A stretch of 64,000 nucleotides of DNA from Achromobacter xylosoxidans (GCF_001457475.1 NZ_LN831029.1:4650001-4714000); one strand, 5' to 3'; shown: positions 31,843 through 40,751, counted from the first letter of the stretch. The notes: generated by a model not told the origin, from the sequence alone. Translations and numbers: made by a program.

Positions 31843-33357
31843 ATGGATATCCTCGACAACGTTCTGCACGGCTTCAGCGTCGCCTTCCAGTGGGACAACC
31901 TGCTGTGGTCGCTGTTCGGCGTCTTCATGGGCAACATGATCGGCGTGCTGCCCGGCATGGGCGTGCTGGCCGCGATCTCCATCCTGCTGCCGCTGACCTA
32001 CGCCATGACGCCGGTGGCGGCGCTGATGATGCTGGCGGGCATCTACTACGGCGCCCAGTATGGCGGCGGCATCACCTGCATCCTGCTGAACCTGCCCGGC
32101 ACGCCGTCCCATGCCGTCACCTGCCTGGACGGCAACCCGCTGGCGCGCCGCGGCAAGTCCGGCTCGGCGCTGTTCATGCTGGTGCTGGCGTCCTTTGTCG
32201 GCGCCAGCGTCGGCATCATCGTCATGATCCTGTTCTCGCCCATCCTGGTGGAAGTGGCCTTCCAGTTCGGGCCGGCCGAGTACTTCTCGATGATGATGCT
32301 GGGCCTGTTCGCCGGCGCCACGCTGGCCAAGGGCTCGGCCATCAAGGGCGTGGCCATGGTGTTCCTGGGCCTGCTGATCGGCGTGATCGGCACCGACGTC
32401 AACACCGGCACCATCCGCTATGCCTTCGGTATCCTCGAACTGAGCGATGGCGTGCAGTTGGTGGCGCTGGCGATGGGCCTGTTCGGGCTGGCGGACTTCT
32501 TCGCCAACGTCAACCGCATCGGCAAGGCCAGCACGGTCGGCAGCGCGGCCCGCATGTCGGTGCGGCCCGAGCCCGGCGACATCCGCCAGTCGGCCATGCC
32601 GATCGCGCGCGGCAGCGCCATCGGCGCGGTCCTGGGCATCCTGCCCGGCACCGGCGCGACCATCGCGTCGTTCATGTCCTACGCCGTGGAAAAACGCGTC
32701 TCCAAGACGCCCGCGCGCTTCGGCAACGGCGCGATCGAGGGCATCGCCGGCCCCGAGGCGGCCAACAACTCGGCGGCGCAGACCAGCTTCATCCCGACCA
32801 TGAGCCTGGGCATCCCGGGCGACTCCGTCATGGCGCTGATGCTGGGCGCCCTGATCATCCACGGCATCCAGCCGGGACCGCAGATGGTGACCGAGCACGC
32901 CGACCTGTTCTGGGGCCTGATCGCCAGCTTCTGGATCGGCAACGTGATGCTGGTGATCATGAACCTGCCGCTGATCGGCATGTGGGCCAAGCTGCTCAAG
33001 GTGCCCTACAAGTACCTGTTCCCGTCGGCGCTGTTCTTCGTCTGCGTGGGCGTGTACAGCACCCAGAACAGCCTGTTCGACGTCGGCATGGTGCTGGTGC
33101 TGGGCATGGTCGGCTACCTGTTCCTGAAGCTGCGCTTCTCGCCCGCGCCGCTGCTGCTCGGCTTCGTGCTGGGGCCGATGGTCGAGGAGAACTTCCGCCG
33201 CGCCCTGCTACTGTCGCGCGGGCAGATGGGCATCTTCATCGACCGCCCGATCAGCGCGGGTTTCATCTACGCGATCTTCGCGCTGGCGCTGTGGCTGGTC
33301 TACTCGACCGTGCGCAATCGCCGCAAGGTGCAGGCGATCGCGCAGGCCCGGGCCTGA
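31843..33357 (+). CDS. tctA: Tripartite tricarboxylate transporter large permease (TctA)
   Basis: 504-residue permease with about 12 membrane segments. Family signatures are all present: GVLPGMGVLAAISILLPLTY, YYGAQYGGGITCILLNLPGT and, in the second repeat, GILPGTGATIASFMSYAVEK and the PEAANNSAAQ stretch. It takes a carboxylate from a periplasmic TctC-type protein. Its 3-base spacing from tctB indicates coupling. With no tctC here, the pair probably uses a binding protein encoded elsewhere (BugT/TctC families are very large in Bordetella and relatives). Confidence 0.92.
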   Translation: MDILDNVLHGFSVAFQWDNLLWSLFGVFMGNMIGVLPGMGVLAAISILLPLTYAMTPVAALMMLAGIYYGAQYGGGITCILLNLPGTPSHAVTCLDGNPLARRGKSGSALFMLVLASFVGASVGIIVMILFSPILVEVAFQFGPAEYFSMMMLGLFAGATLAKGSAIKGVAMVFLGLLIGVIGTDVNTGTIRYAFGILELSDGVQLVALAMGLFGLADFFANVNRIGKASTVGSAARMSVRPEPGDIRQSAMPIARGSAIGAVLGILPGTGATIASFMSYAVEKRVSKTPARFGNGAIEGIAGPEAANNSAAQTSFIPTMSLGIPGDSVMALMLGALIIHGIQPGPQMVTEHADLFWGLIASFWIGNVMLVIMNLPLIGMWAKLLKVPYKYLFPSALFFVCVGVYSTQNSLFDVGMVLVLGMVGYLFLKLRFSPAPLLLGFVLGPMVEENFRRALLLSRGQMGIFIDRPISAGFIYAIFALALWLVYSTVRNRRKVQAIAQARA

Positions 33358-33358
33358 C

Positions 33359-33379
33359 GGCCCCAACCGAACCGGGGCC
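33359..33379 (+). terminator. Hairpin just after tctA
   Basis: GGCCCC (33359-33364) pairs with GGGGCC (33374-33379), starting right after the tctA stop, and is followed by another GC-rich inverted stretch. No T-run follows, so it is a weak terminator candidate or an mRNA 3'-end stabiliser. Confidence 0.35.
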
Positions 33380-33416
33380 GCCGGCGGCGGCCCCGCCGCA
33401 ATACCGGAGGGACGCC

Positions 33417-33896
33417 ATGAGCGCATTGCAACAGGAACACGGGGCGTGCACGCCCGGCGACGACGCGCTGGCCGTTGCGCGCGCGCTGTCGTTCGTCGAA
33501 CTCATGGAGTTGCTGGAATTCAGCTGCCTGCGATTCGAAGCGCCCGCGCCCGGCGCCAACGCGGCGCTGATCGGCACCCAGGAATGGCGCCGCGCCGCCG
33601 GTCCCGGGCTCGATCCGTCCGCCGTCTACATCTGCTCGACCCTGGCGGCGCTCCAGGACGCCGTGCTGCCGCCGGCCGACGCCGACCTCTGCATCGACAT
33701 GCCTTCGACCGGACTGGTGCGGCTGGTGGCGACGCTGCGCCAGCGCCCGCCCGCGCCGCCCCGGCGCTGCCTGCGCGTCGACCTGCAGGCGCTGATCCGC
33801 CGCGTCATCGTGCCCGCCACGGCGCCGGCGCACCTGTATGAGCTGGTGCGCCACGTCGTCATGGCGCGCCTGTGGGTGGAAGTCGCCCGCGCCTGA
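33417..33896 (+). CDS. Hypothetical protein, 159 residues
   Basis: Not recognised. A soluble 159-residue protein without signal peptide or membrane helix. The N-terminal half has SFVELMELLEFSCLRFEAP, and the middle reads YICSTLAALQDAV and DADLCIDMPSTGLV. GGAGG ends six bases before the ATG, supporting a real start. It is 59 bases after tctA and on the same strand, but the hairpin between them may separate it. The C-terminus is rich in valine and arginine. A faint resemblance to the opening of DUF2971 proteins (short helix followed by L-x-F) is too weak to assign. Confidence 0.55.
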   Translation: MSALQQEHGACTPGDDALAVARALSFVELMELLEFSCLRFEAPAPGANAALIGTQEWRRAAGPGLDPSAVYICSTLAALQDAVLPPADADLCIDMPSTGLVRLVATLRQRPPAPPRRCLRVDLQALIRRVIVPATAPAHLYELVRHVVMARLWVEVARA

Positions 33897-33920
33897 AAGT
33901 GGCCATATCAAATAACCCGG

Positions 33921-33957
33921 ATTGGCTATTTTTCACCGATCCAATTTTGCCTAGGAT
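33921..33957 (+). promoter_or_regulatory. Candidate promoter/operator of the M20-kinase-lyase operon
   Basis: The AT-richer stretch before the M20 gene holds ATTGGCTATT (33921-33930), a matching GATCCAAT (33938-33945) and a TAGGAT -10-like hexamer (33952-33957) with TTTTCA 16 bases upstream. The TGGCTAT element recurs as a palindrome in the MocR/MHS divergent region at 39327-39347, so both may be bound by the MocR regulator. Confidence 0.4.
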
Positions 33958-33989
33958 GGCCGGGTACACAGTCAACCCCGAGCACATCC

Positions 33990-35288
33990 ATGCCAGAACT
34001 GACCCCGGCGCTGCGCCAGCGCATCCTCCAAGCCGTGGACGCGGGCTTCGCGGCCCAGACCGAACTGACGGCGCAACTGGTGCGCCTGCCCTCGCAGCGC
34101 GGCGAGGAAGCCACCGCGCAGGACTTCATGGCGGCGCGCTACGCCGAACGCGGCTACGCGGTGGACCGCTGGCGCATCGACGTCGACGCCATCCGCCACC
34201 TGCCCGGCTTTTCGCCGGTGGCGGTTTCCTATGACAACGCCTACAACGTGGTCGGCGCGCACCGCGCCCGCAGCCTGAAAGGCCGCTCGCTGATCCTCAA
34301 TGGCCACATCGACGTGGTGCCGGTCGGCCCGCTGGCGCAATGGAGCCGCGACCCGTACGACCCCGCCATCGTCGACGGCTGGATGCACGGCCGCGGCGCG
34401 GGCGACATGAAGTCCGGCCTGGTCGCCTGCCTGTCGGCCATGGACGCGCTCGCCGCGATCGGCCTGGCGCCGGCCGGCGACGTGTTCCTGCAGTCGGTGG
34501 TGGAAGAAGAATGCACCGGCAACGGCGCCCTGGCCTGCCTGGCGCGCGGCTACCGCGCCGACGCCGCCTTCATCCCGGAACCGCTGCTGCCCATGCTGAT
34601 GCGCGCCCAGGTCGGGCCGATGTGGTTCCAGGTGCAGGTCGAAGGCGACCCCCAGCACGCCTCGGCCGCCTTCACCGGCGCCGGCGCCAACGCCATCCAG
34701 AAGGCGATCTTCCTGATCCAGGCGCTGGACGAACTGGAAACGCGCTGGAACGCCAACAAGCGCGACCACCGCCACTTCTGCGAACATCCCCATCCCATCC
34801 GCTTCAACCTCGGCAAGATCGCCGGCGGCGACTGGCCGTCCAGCGTGCCGGCCTGGTGCACCTTCGACATGCGCGTGGCGGTCTATCCGGGCCAGAGCCT
34901 GGAGGCCGCGCGCGCCGAGATCGAGGACTTCGTGGCCCAGGCCGCGGCGCGCGATCCGTTCCTGGCCACGCATCCGCCCAAGGTGGTCTACCACGGCTTC
35001 ATGGCCGAGGGCTACGAACTGCGGAACGCCGACGAGGCCGAGGCCGCGCTGCGCGCCGCGCACGAACAGGTGTTCGGCGAACCGCTGCGCGAATACGCCA
35101 CGTCGGCCGCCACCGACGCCCGCTTCTACGGCCTGTACGCCGACACCCCGGCCATCGTCTACGGCCCGGAATGCCGCATGCCGCACGGCTACGACGAAGC
35201 GGTCAACCTGGAATCGGTACGCAAGGTCACCCAGACCATTGCGCTATTCATCGCCCAATGGTGCGGACTGGAAGAGCGCCACGCATGA
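33990..35288 (+). CDS. M20-family metallohydrolase (ArgE/DapE/ACY1 type)
   Basis: 432-residue zinc amidohydrolase or deacylase. Metal-ligand motifs are intact: NGHIDVVP (His, Asp), GRGAGDMKSG (bridging Asp), VVEEECTGNG (catalytic Glu and ligand Glu) and the C-terminal MPHGYDEAVN (His). A dimerisation-type lid domain spans about residues 200-320. There is no signal peptide, so it acts in the cytoplasm. It overlaps the downstream kinase by ATGA. Context suggests it releases the amine that the kinase and phospho-lyase then process, by deacylating an N-acyl compound or cleaving a dipeptide. This is inference. Confidence 0.88.
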   Translation: MPELTPALRQRILQAVDAGFAAQTELTAQLVRLPSQRGEEATAQDFMAARYAERGYAVDRWRIDVDAIRHLPGFSPVAVSYDNAYNVVGAHRARSLKGRSLILNGHIDVVPVGPLAQWSRDPYDPAIVDGWMHGRGAGDMKSGLVACLSAMDALAAIGLAPAGDVFLQSVVEEECTGNGALACLARGYRADAAFIPEPLLPMLMRAQVGPMWFQVQVEGDPQHASAAFTGAGANAIQKAIFLIQALDELETRWNANKRDHRHFCEHPHPIRFNLGKIAGGDWPSSVPAWCTFDMRVAVYPGQSLEAARAEIEDFVAQAAARDPFLATHPPKVVYHGFMAEGYELRNADEAEAALRAAHEQVFGEPLREYATSAATDARFYGLYADTPAIVYGPECRMPHGYDEAVNLESVRKVTQTIALFIAQWCGLEERHA

Positions 35289-36364
35289 ACCGCAGCAACC
35301 TCTCCAGCGCCGACCAGGCGCTGTTCGCGGCCGAGCCGCCCAAGTTGTCCCTGTCGCAGGCCGAGGATCTGGCGCGCGACCACTACGGCCTGGCGGTCCG
35401 CGCCAGCATCCTGTCCAGCGAGCGCGACCAGAATTTCCTGCTGCGCGGCGCCGACGGCCGCGCCTACGTGCTCAAGGCCACGCATCCGGCCGAAGACCCC
35501 GCGGTCACCGACTTCCACACCCAGGCGCAATTGCGGCTGATGCGCGCCGGCGGCCAGCCGCCGGTGCCGCACCTGCTGCCCCGCCTGGCGGGCGACTACG
35601 TGCATTGGCACGACGACGCCAGCGGCGCCCGCCGCGCCATCCGCCTGATGACCTTCGTCGATGGCGTGCCGCTGCACCAGGTGGCGCGCACGCCGGCGCA
35701 GCACCGGGCGCTGGGCCGCGCGCTGGCCCAGTTTGACCTGGCGCTGGCGGACTTCGACCATGCCATGGCCGGCCACGAACTGATGTGGGACCTGCAACGG
35801 GCCGATCAACTGGCCGACCTGCTGCCCAAGATCCCGCAGGCGGACCGCCGCCGGCTGGCCGAACGCCAGCTCGAGCGCTTCGTCACCGACCTGCGGCCCC
35901 GCCTGGGCGCGCTGCGGCGCCAGGTCATCCACAACGACCTCAACCCCTACAACGTCATGGTGGCGCGCGATCGGCCCGACCAGGTCGCCGCGCTGCTGGA
36001 CTTTGGCGACATGGTGCGCGCGCCGCTGGCGCAGGACCTGGCCGTGGCCGGCGCCTACCTGCTGGACGACGCCCCCAACCCCCTGTCGCTGGCGCTGCGC
36101 CAATGCCTGGCCAGCTATCACCAGACATTGCCGCTGACCGAAACCGAGATCGCGCTGCTGCCCGACCTGATCGCCACGCGCCTGTTGATCACGGTGGCCA
36201 TCACCGGCTGGCGCGCGCAGCAGCACCCCGAGAACCGCCAGTACATCCTGCGCAACAACGGCCTGGCCTGGACCGGCCTGGCGCGCCTGGACGCCCTGCC
36301 CCGGCAGCAGGCCAGCGACATCCTGCTGGCCGCCAGCCAGACCCCGATGGAGACTCTTGTATGA
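35285..36364 (+). CDS. APH-family kinase, hydroxylysine/homoserine kinase-like
   Basis: 359-residue aminoglycoside-phosphotransferase-fold kinase. The catalytic loop HNDLNPYNVMV and metal-binding LLDFGDMVRAP are clear, and the N-lobe lysine sits in AYVLKATHP. This resembles the APH subfamily containing human hydroxylysine kinase (HYKK), whose product is consumed by a PLP phospho-lyase; exactly such an enzyme is encoded next, overlapping by four bases. It is therefore inferred to phosphorylate a hydroxyl group on an amino alcohol or hydroxy-amino acid. It is not likely to be an antibiotic resistance kinase. Confidence 0.82.
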   Translation: MNRSNLSSADQALFAAEPPKLSLSQAEDLARDHYGLAVRASILSSERDQNFLLRGADGRAYVLKATHPAEDPAVTDFHTQAQLRLMRAGGQPPVPHLLPRLAGDYVHWHDDASGARRAIRLMTFVDGVPLHQVARTPAQHRALGRALAQFDLALADFDHAMAGHELMWDLQRADQLADLLPKIPQADRRRLAERQLERFVTDLRPRLGALRRQVIHNDLNPYNVMVARDRPDQVAALLDFGDMVRAPLAQDLAVAGAYLLDDAPNPLSLALRQCLASYHQTLPLTETEIALLPDLIATRLLITVAITGWRAQQHPENRQYILRNNGLAWTGLARLDALPRQQASDILLAASQTPMETLV

Positions 36365-37689
36365 GCCGAGACCAAGCCATGCTCAACGCCTTCGACCCCG
36401 CCGCGGCCGACGCGCTGCCGCCGGCCGAGCGCGAGCTGATCGCCCGCCGCCAGCGCGTGCTGGGGCCGGCCTACCGCCTGTTCTACGACCAGCCGCTGCA
36501 CATCGTGCGCGGCGAAGGCGTGTGGCTCTACGGCGCCGACGGCGATCGCTACCTGGACGCCTACAACAACGTAGCCTCGGTGGGCCACAGCCATCCGCGC
36601 GTGGTGCGCGCCATCGCCGAACAGGCGGCGGTGCTGAACACCCACACCCGCTATCTGCACGACGGCGTGCTGGACTACGCCGAGCGCCTGCTGGCGACGT
36701 TCCCGCAGCCGCTGTCGCAGGTCATCTTCACCTGCACCGGCAGCGAGGCCAACGACCTGGCGCTGCGCGTGGCGCGCAGCCATACCGGCGGCACCGGCGT
36801 CATCGTCACGCAACTGGCGTACCACGGCGTCACCGCCGCGGTGGCCGCTGTGTCGCCGTCGCTCGGCCAGGCCGTGCCGCTGGGCGTGGACACCCGCGCC
36901 GTGGCCGCGCCCGACAGCTACCGCCACGATCCGGCCACCCTCGGGCAATGGTTCGGCCAGCAGGTGCGGGCCGCCATCGACGACATGCGGCGCCACGGCA
37001 TCAAGCCGGCCGCGCTGCTGGTGGACACGATCCTGTCCAGCGACGGCGTCTACAGCGATCCGGCCGGCTTCCTGGCGCCGGCGGCGCAGGCCATCCGCGA
37101 CGCCGGCGGCCTGTTCATCGCCGACGAAGTGCAGGCCGGCTTCGCCCGCACCGGCTCGTGCATGTGGGGCTTCCAGCGCCACGGCCTGGTGCCCGACATC
37201 GTCACCATGGGCAAGCCGATGGGCAACGGCCACCCCATCGCCGCCATGGTCTCGCGCCCCGACATCCTGGAACGCTTCGGCCGCGAGGCGCGCTACTTCA
37301 ATACCTTCGGCGGCAATCCGGTGGCCTGCGCCGCGGCCCAGGCCACGCTCTCGGTCATCGAGGAAGAAGGCCTGCAGGCCAACGCCGCGCGCACCGGCCA
37401 GTACCTGCGCGACGGTTTCCGCGCGCTGGCCGAGCGCCACGCGCTGATCGGCGACGTGCGCGGCGATGGCCTGTTCATCGGCGTCGAACTGGTGCGCGAC
37501 CGCGCCGCGAAGACGCCGGCCAAGGAAGAAACGCACCGCTTCGTCAACCTGATGCGCCAGCGCCGCGTGCTGCTCAGCGCCACCGGCCTGCACGGCAACG
37601 TGCTCAAGCTGCGGCCGCAGCTGCCGTTCGCCCGCGAGCATGCCGACCTGCTGCTGGCGGCGGCGGACCAGACGCTGGCGGAACTGTAG
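36361..37689 (+). CDS. Class III PLP enzyme, ethanolamine-phosphate/phosphohydroxylysine phospho-lyase-like
   Basis: 442 residues of the class III aminotransferase fold. The PLP lysine is K285 in VTMGKPMGNGHP, with the cofactor Asp in FIADEVQAGFARTG and FTCTGSEANDLALRVAR at the phosphate-binding turn. The MGKPMGNGHP signature (rather than GKxxxGG) is characteristic of the AGXT2L1/AGXT2L2 (ETNPPL/PHYKPL) phospho-lyase branch. Such enzymes remove phosphate and ammonia from O-phosphoethanolamine or 5-phosphohydroxylysine to give an aldehyde. The adjacent kinase would supply the phosphorylated substrate. A true transaminase role cannot be excluded. Confidence 0.82.
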   Translation: MSRDQAMLNAFDPAAADALPPAERELIARRQRVLGPAYRLFYDQPLHIVRGEGVWLYGADGDRYLDAYNNVASVGHSHPRVVRAIAEQAAVLNTHTRYLHDGVLDYAERLLATFPQPLSQVIFTCTGSEANDLALRVARSHTGGTGVIVTQLAYHGVTAAVAAVSPSLGQAVPLGVDTRAVAAPDSYRHDPATLGQWFGQQVRAAIDDMRRHGIKPAALLVDTILSSDGVYSDPAGFLAPAAQAIRDAGGLFIADEVQAGFARTGSCMWGFQRHGLVPDIVTMGKPMGNGHPIAAMVSRPDILERFGREARYFNTFGGNPVACAAAQATLSVIEEEGLQANAARTGQYLRDGFRALAERHALIGDVRGDGLFIGVELVRDRAAKTPAKEETHRFVNLMRQRRVLLSATGLHGNVLKLRPQLPFAREHADLLLAAADQTLAEL

Positions 37690-37698
37690 CGGACGACG

Positions 37699-37746
37699 CG
37701 GCGCCCCGTGACCGCCCCCGCGATGTCCCGCCGATGCGGGGCGCCG
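37699..37746. terminator. Hairpin between convergent phospho-lyase and MocR genes
   Basis: CGGCGCCCC (37699-37707) pairs with GGGGCGCCG (37738-37746), and a competing inner stem CCCCGC/GCGGGG lies at 37716-37721 and 37736-37741. It is located in the 107-base convergent gap, where a shared terminator is expected. No T-run is present. Confidence 0.4.
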
Positions 37747-37796
37747 GCCGCCGTCCCTGGCCGCCTTGGTCCGCCGCCGTCATTCAACGGCAAGGC

Positions 37797-39299
37797 TCAA
37801 CGCCGCGCCCGGCGCGCGGGCCGGTTCTCGCCGGCCCGCCCCAGCGCCCGCGCAAAGCGGGCCACGCCATCGTCGATGCGCTCGCACGGCACGCCGCCAT
37901 ACCCCAGCACCACCGCCGGCGTCGCCGCGCGCGCGGCATCGGGCAGGTAGTGCGGCTGCCCCAGCACGATGCCTTCGTCGCGGGCCGCCTCGGCCAGACG
38001 CGGCACCGACACCTTGCGGTCGAGCCGCGCATAGACATGCAGCCCGGCCCGCGCTTGCGACAATTGCACCTGGTCGCCGACACGAGCCGCCATCGCCTCC
38101 CGCAGTACGATCTGGCGGCCGGCATACTCGGTGCGCATGCGCTTGATGTTGTGCGAGAAATGGCCGTCCGCCATGAAGTCCGCCAGCGCCGCCTGCAAGT
38201 GCAGCTGGCCCGGCCGGTAGATGCTGGCGCAGGCGCGCGAGAACGGCTCGGCCACCTGTGGCGGCACCACCATGTAACTCATGCGCAGGCCGGCGAACAT
38301 GGTCTTGCTGAAGGTGCCCAGGTAGATCACGCGGCCGTCGGCATCCAGCCCCTGCAACGACGGAATCGGCGCGCCGTCGTAGCGGAACTCGCTGTCGTAG
38401 TCGTCCTCCAGCACCCACAGCCCGCGCGCCCGCGCCGCCTGCAACAGTTCCAGGCGCCGCGCCAGCGGCATCACCACGCCGGTGGGGTACTGATGCGACG
38501 GACTCGTAATCAACAGCCGCGCGCGGCGCGGCAGCTTGCTGGCCACCAGGTCCAGGCCCTGGTCATCGAGCACGGCGGCATGGGCGCGCACGCCCGCCGC
38601 CCCCAGCACCGGCGGAAAGGCCCAGTGGCACGGGCTTTCCACCAGCGCGGCGTCGCCCGCCCCCGCCAGCATGCGCGCGCACAGGTCCACCGACTGGTGC
38701 GTGCCCGCCGTGACGATGACCTGCTCCGGCTCGCACACCACGGCCCGCGCCAGCCGCAGATAGCTGGCGATGGCCTCGCGCAGCGGCAGAAAGCCCGCGC
38801 CGTCCTTGGCATAGCCCGACAGCGCCAGGTTCGACTTGCCCAGATGGCGCGACACCAGCCGGCGCCACAGGTGGAACGGAAACAGGCTGGCGTCGGCCAC
38901 GCCCGGCACGAATGCCCCGGTGTGCTGGCCCAGCCCCGCCGCGCCACCGGCAATGCCCTCGCCGCGCGTCGACAGGCCCGGCACGTGGCGCTGCACATGC
39001 TCGGGCGAGGCCGGCGGCAGCAGCGGCCGGTCCACGGTCTTCTCGACGAAGGTGCCGCTGCCGCCGCGCGCGCTCAGGTAGTTCTCGGCGATCAGGCGTT
39101 CGTACGCCAGCGTGACCGTGATGCGCGAGATGCCCAACTCCTGCGCCAGCACGCGCGAGGACGGCAGGCGCTGCCCCGCCACCAGCGTGTGGTCCAGCAC
39201 GCCGCGCCGCACGATGTCGTAGATCTGCTTTTGCAAAGGGTCGGGCGATTCGCGCGAGAGCGCGCCGGATAGCAGGTCGGCGAGCAGGACTTCCTTCAT
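37797..39299 (-). CDS. MocR/PdxR-type GntR-family regulator with aminotransferase domain
   Basis: 500 residues: N-terminal GntR winged helix (about 15-85: PLQKQIYDIVRRGVLDHTLV, PSSRVLAQELGISRITVTLAYERL), then a fold-type I aminotransferase-like domain with the PLP lysine in GTFSKTMFAGLR and DDYDSEFRYDG. MocR proteins sense PLP or an amino compound through PLP. It is divergent from the MHS transporter and convergent with the kinase/phospho-lyase operon, so it is the likely regulator of both. It has a basic, disordered C-terminus (RPARRARR). Confidence 0.92.
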   Translation of the reverse strand: MKEVLLADLLSGALSRESPDPLQKQIYDIVRRGVLDHTLVAGQRLPSSRVLAQELGISRITVTLAYERLIAENYLSARGGSGTFVEKTVDRPLLPPASPEHVQRHVPGLSTRGEGIAGGAAGLGQHTGAFVPGVADASLFPFHLWRRLVSRHLGKSNLALSGYAKDGAGFLPLREAIASYLRLARAVVCEPEQVIVTAGTHQSVDLCARMLAGAGDAALVESPCHWAFPPVLGAAGVRAHAAVLDDQGLDLVASKLPRRARLLITSPSHQYPTGVVMPLARRLELLQAARARGLWVLEDDYDSEFRYDGAPIPSLQGLDADGRVIYLGTFSKTMFAGLRMSYMVVPPQVAEPFSRACASIYRPGQLHLQAALADFMADGHFSHNIKRMRTEYAGRQIVLREAMAARVGDQVQLSQARAGLHVYARLDRKVSVPRLAEAARDEGIVLGQPHYLPDAARAATPAVVLGYGGVPCERIDDGVARFARALGRAGENRPARRARR

Positions 39300-39326
39300 G
39301 AAGTGGACCTATCTCTGATTGGATTG

Positions 39327-39347
39327 TGGCTATACAAGATATAGCCA
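39327..39347. promoter_or_regulatory. TGGCTATA palindrome between mocR and the MHS transporter
   Basis: TGGCTATA (39327-39334) and TATAGCCA (39340-39347) form an 8-bp inverted repeat with a 5-base spacer, flanked by GATTGGATT upstream and TTGCTAT downstream. It sits in the 120-base divergent gap. The same TTGGCTAT element occurs before the M20 operon, supporting a MocR operator. Confidence 0.5.
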
Positions 39348-39419
39348 GTAGTTGCTATCGTCAACGCCGTATCCAATGCGGCGCCACCGTGGAAAGCCGC
39401 GACAAACAAGGGGAATTCC

Positions 39420-40751
39420 ATGCAAGACCAGAATGGCCGCAGACAGCCGGTCAGGGCGGCGGCCGCCGCTTTCTTCGGCACCATGATCGAGTGGTACGAC
39501 TTCTACTGCTACGCCACGGCCGCCGCCCTGGTGTTCGGCGACGTGTTCTTCGCCACCAACGATCCCTTCATGGGCACGCTGGCCTCGCTCGGCACCTTCG
39601 CCATCGGCTTTTTCGCGCGGCCGGTGGGCGCGGTGCTGTTCGGCCATCTGGGCGACCGCGTCGGCCGCAAGCAGAGCCTGGTCATCACGCTGCTGCTGAT
39701 GGGCGTGGCCACCACGCTGATCGGCCTGCTGCCGTCATACCATTCGATCGGCCTGACCGCCGTGGTGCTGCTGGTCGCGCTGCGGCTGGTGCAGGGCATC
39801 GCGGTGGGCGGCGAATGGGGCGGCGCGGTGCTGATCGCGGCCGAACACGCGCCGCCCAAGTGGCGCACCTTCCTGGCCTCGGCGCCGCAGTACGGCAGCC
39901 CCATCGGCCTGATCCTGGCGACCGGCGTGTTCCGCCTGGTGTCCGACCTGCCGAAGGAAGACTTCCTGGCCTGGGGCTGGCGCCTGCCCTTCATCATCAG
40001 CGGCGTGCTGGTGCTGGTGGCCTTCGTCATCCGCCGCGGCGTCAACGAAAGCCCCGAACTGGAAGCGCGCCTGAAGGAAAAGAAAAGGGAAAGCACCGCC
40101 CCCATCAGCATGGTGCTGCGCGAACGCAAGCGCGCGCTGCTGCTGGGCATCGGCCTGTGCCTGCTGGGCATCTCGGGGTTCTACTTCGTGACCACGCTGA
40201 TGATCACCTACACCACCACCTACCTGAAGATCACGCGCAGCCAGATCCTGGACGTGGTGACCTGGGCCGGCGTGGTCGAGCTGATCAGCTTCCCGATCGC
40301 CTCCTACATCGCCACCCGCGTCGGCGAGCGCCGCTTCCTGATCTGGGTCACCGCGCTGTCGACGCTGTGGGCGGTGCCGATGATGATGCTGATCCTGACC
40401 GGCGACATCCAGAACATCGCCATCGGCATCCTCACCGCCATCTTCCTGATCGGCGCCTACTACGCGGTGCTAGCGCCCTACCTGCCGCTGGCCTTCCCCG
40501 TGGAGATGCGCTACACCGGCATCTCGCTCAGCTTCCAGCTGTGCGGCGCGATCTTCGGCGGCACCACGCCGCTGGTGGGGCTGTGGGTGGCGCACACCTT
40601 CGGCCTGACCTGGCAGCCGATGGCGCTGATGTTCGCCCTCATCGCCGGCGCCAACCTGCTGTGCGCGATCTACCTGCCGACGCCGGAACGGGAGGCGGCC
40701 CGCCAGCGCGGCGGCGCCGTGGGCGCGGGACAGCACAGCCGGGCGTTGTAA
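39420..40751 (+). CDS. MFS transporter, metabolite:H+ symporter (MHS) family
   Basis: 443-residue, 12-helix major facilitator protein. It has the MHS N-terminus FFGTMIEWYDFYCY, the loop 2-3 signature GHLGDRVGRKQSL, and VQGIAVGGEWGGAVLIAAEHAP in helix 4-5, as in ProP, KgtP and ShiA. It would import a zwitterion or carboxylate together with a proton. GGGGAA precedes the ATG by a few bases. Context with MocR and the M20-kinase-lyase genes suggests it brings in the substrate of that pathway. Confidence 0.88.
   Translation: MQDQNGRRQPVRAAAAAFFGTMIEWYDFYCYATAAALVFGDVFFATNDPFMGTLASLGTFAIGFFARPVGAVLFGHLGDRVGRKQSLVITLLLMGVATTLIGLLPSYHSIGLTAVVLLVALRLVQGIAVGGEWGGAVLIAAEHAPPKWRTFLASAPQYGSPIGLILATGVFRLVSDLPKEDFLAWGWRLPFIISGVLVLVAFVIRRGVNESPELEARLKEKKRESTAPISMVLRERKRALLLGIGLCLLGISGFYFVTTLMITYTTTYLKITRSQILDVVTWAGVVELISFPIASYIATRVGERRFLIWVTALSTLWAVPMMMLILTGDIQNIAIGILTAIFLIGAYYAVLAPYLPLAFPVEMRYTGISLSFQLCGAIFGGTTPLVGLWVAHTFGLTWQPMALMFALIAGANLLCAIYLPTPEREAARQRGGAVGAGQHSRAL

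Noticed and set aside
35285..36364. Aminoglycoside resistance kinase
   Set aside because: APH fold alone is not enough; operon context with a phospho-lyase and M20 hydrolase points to metabolism.
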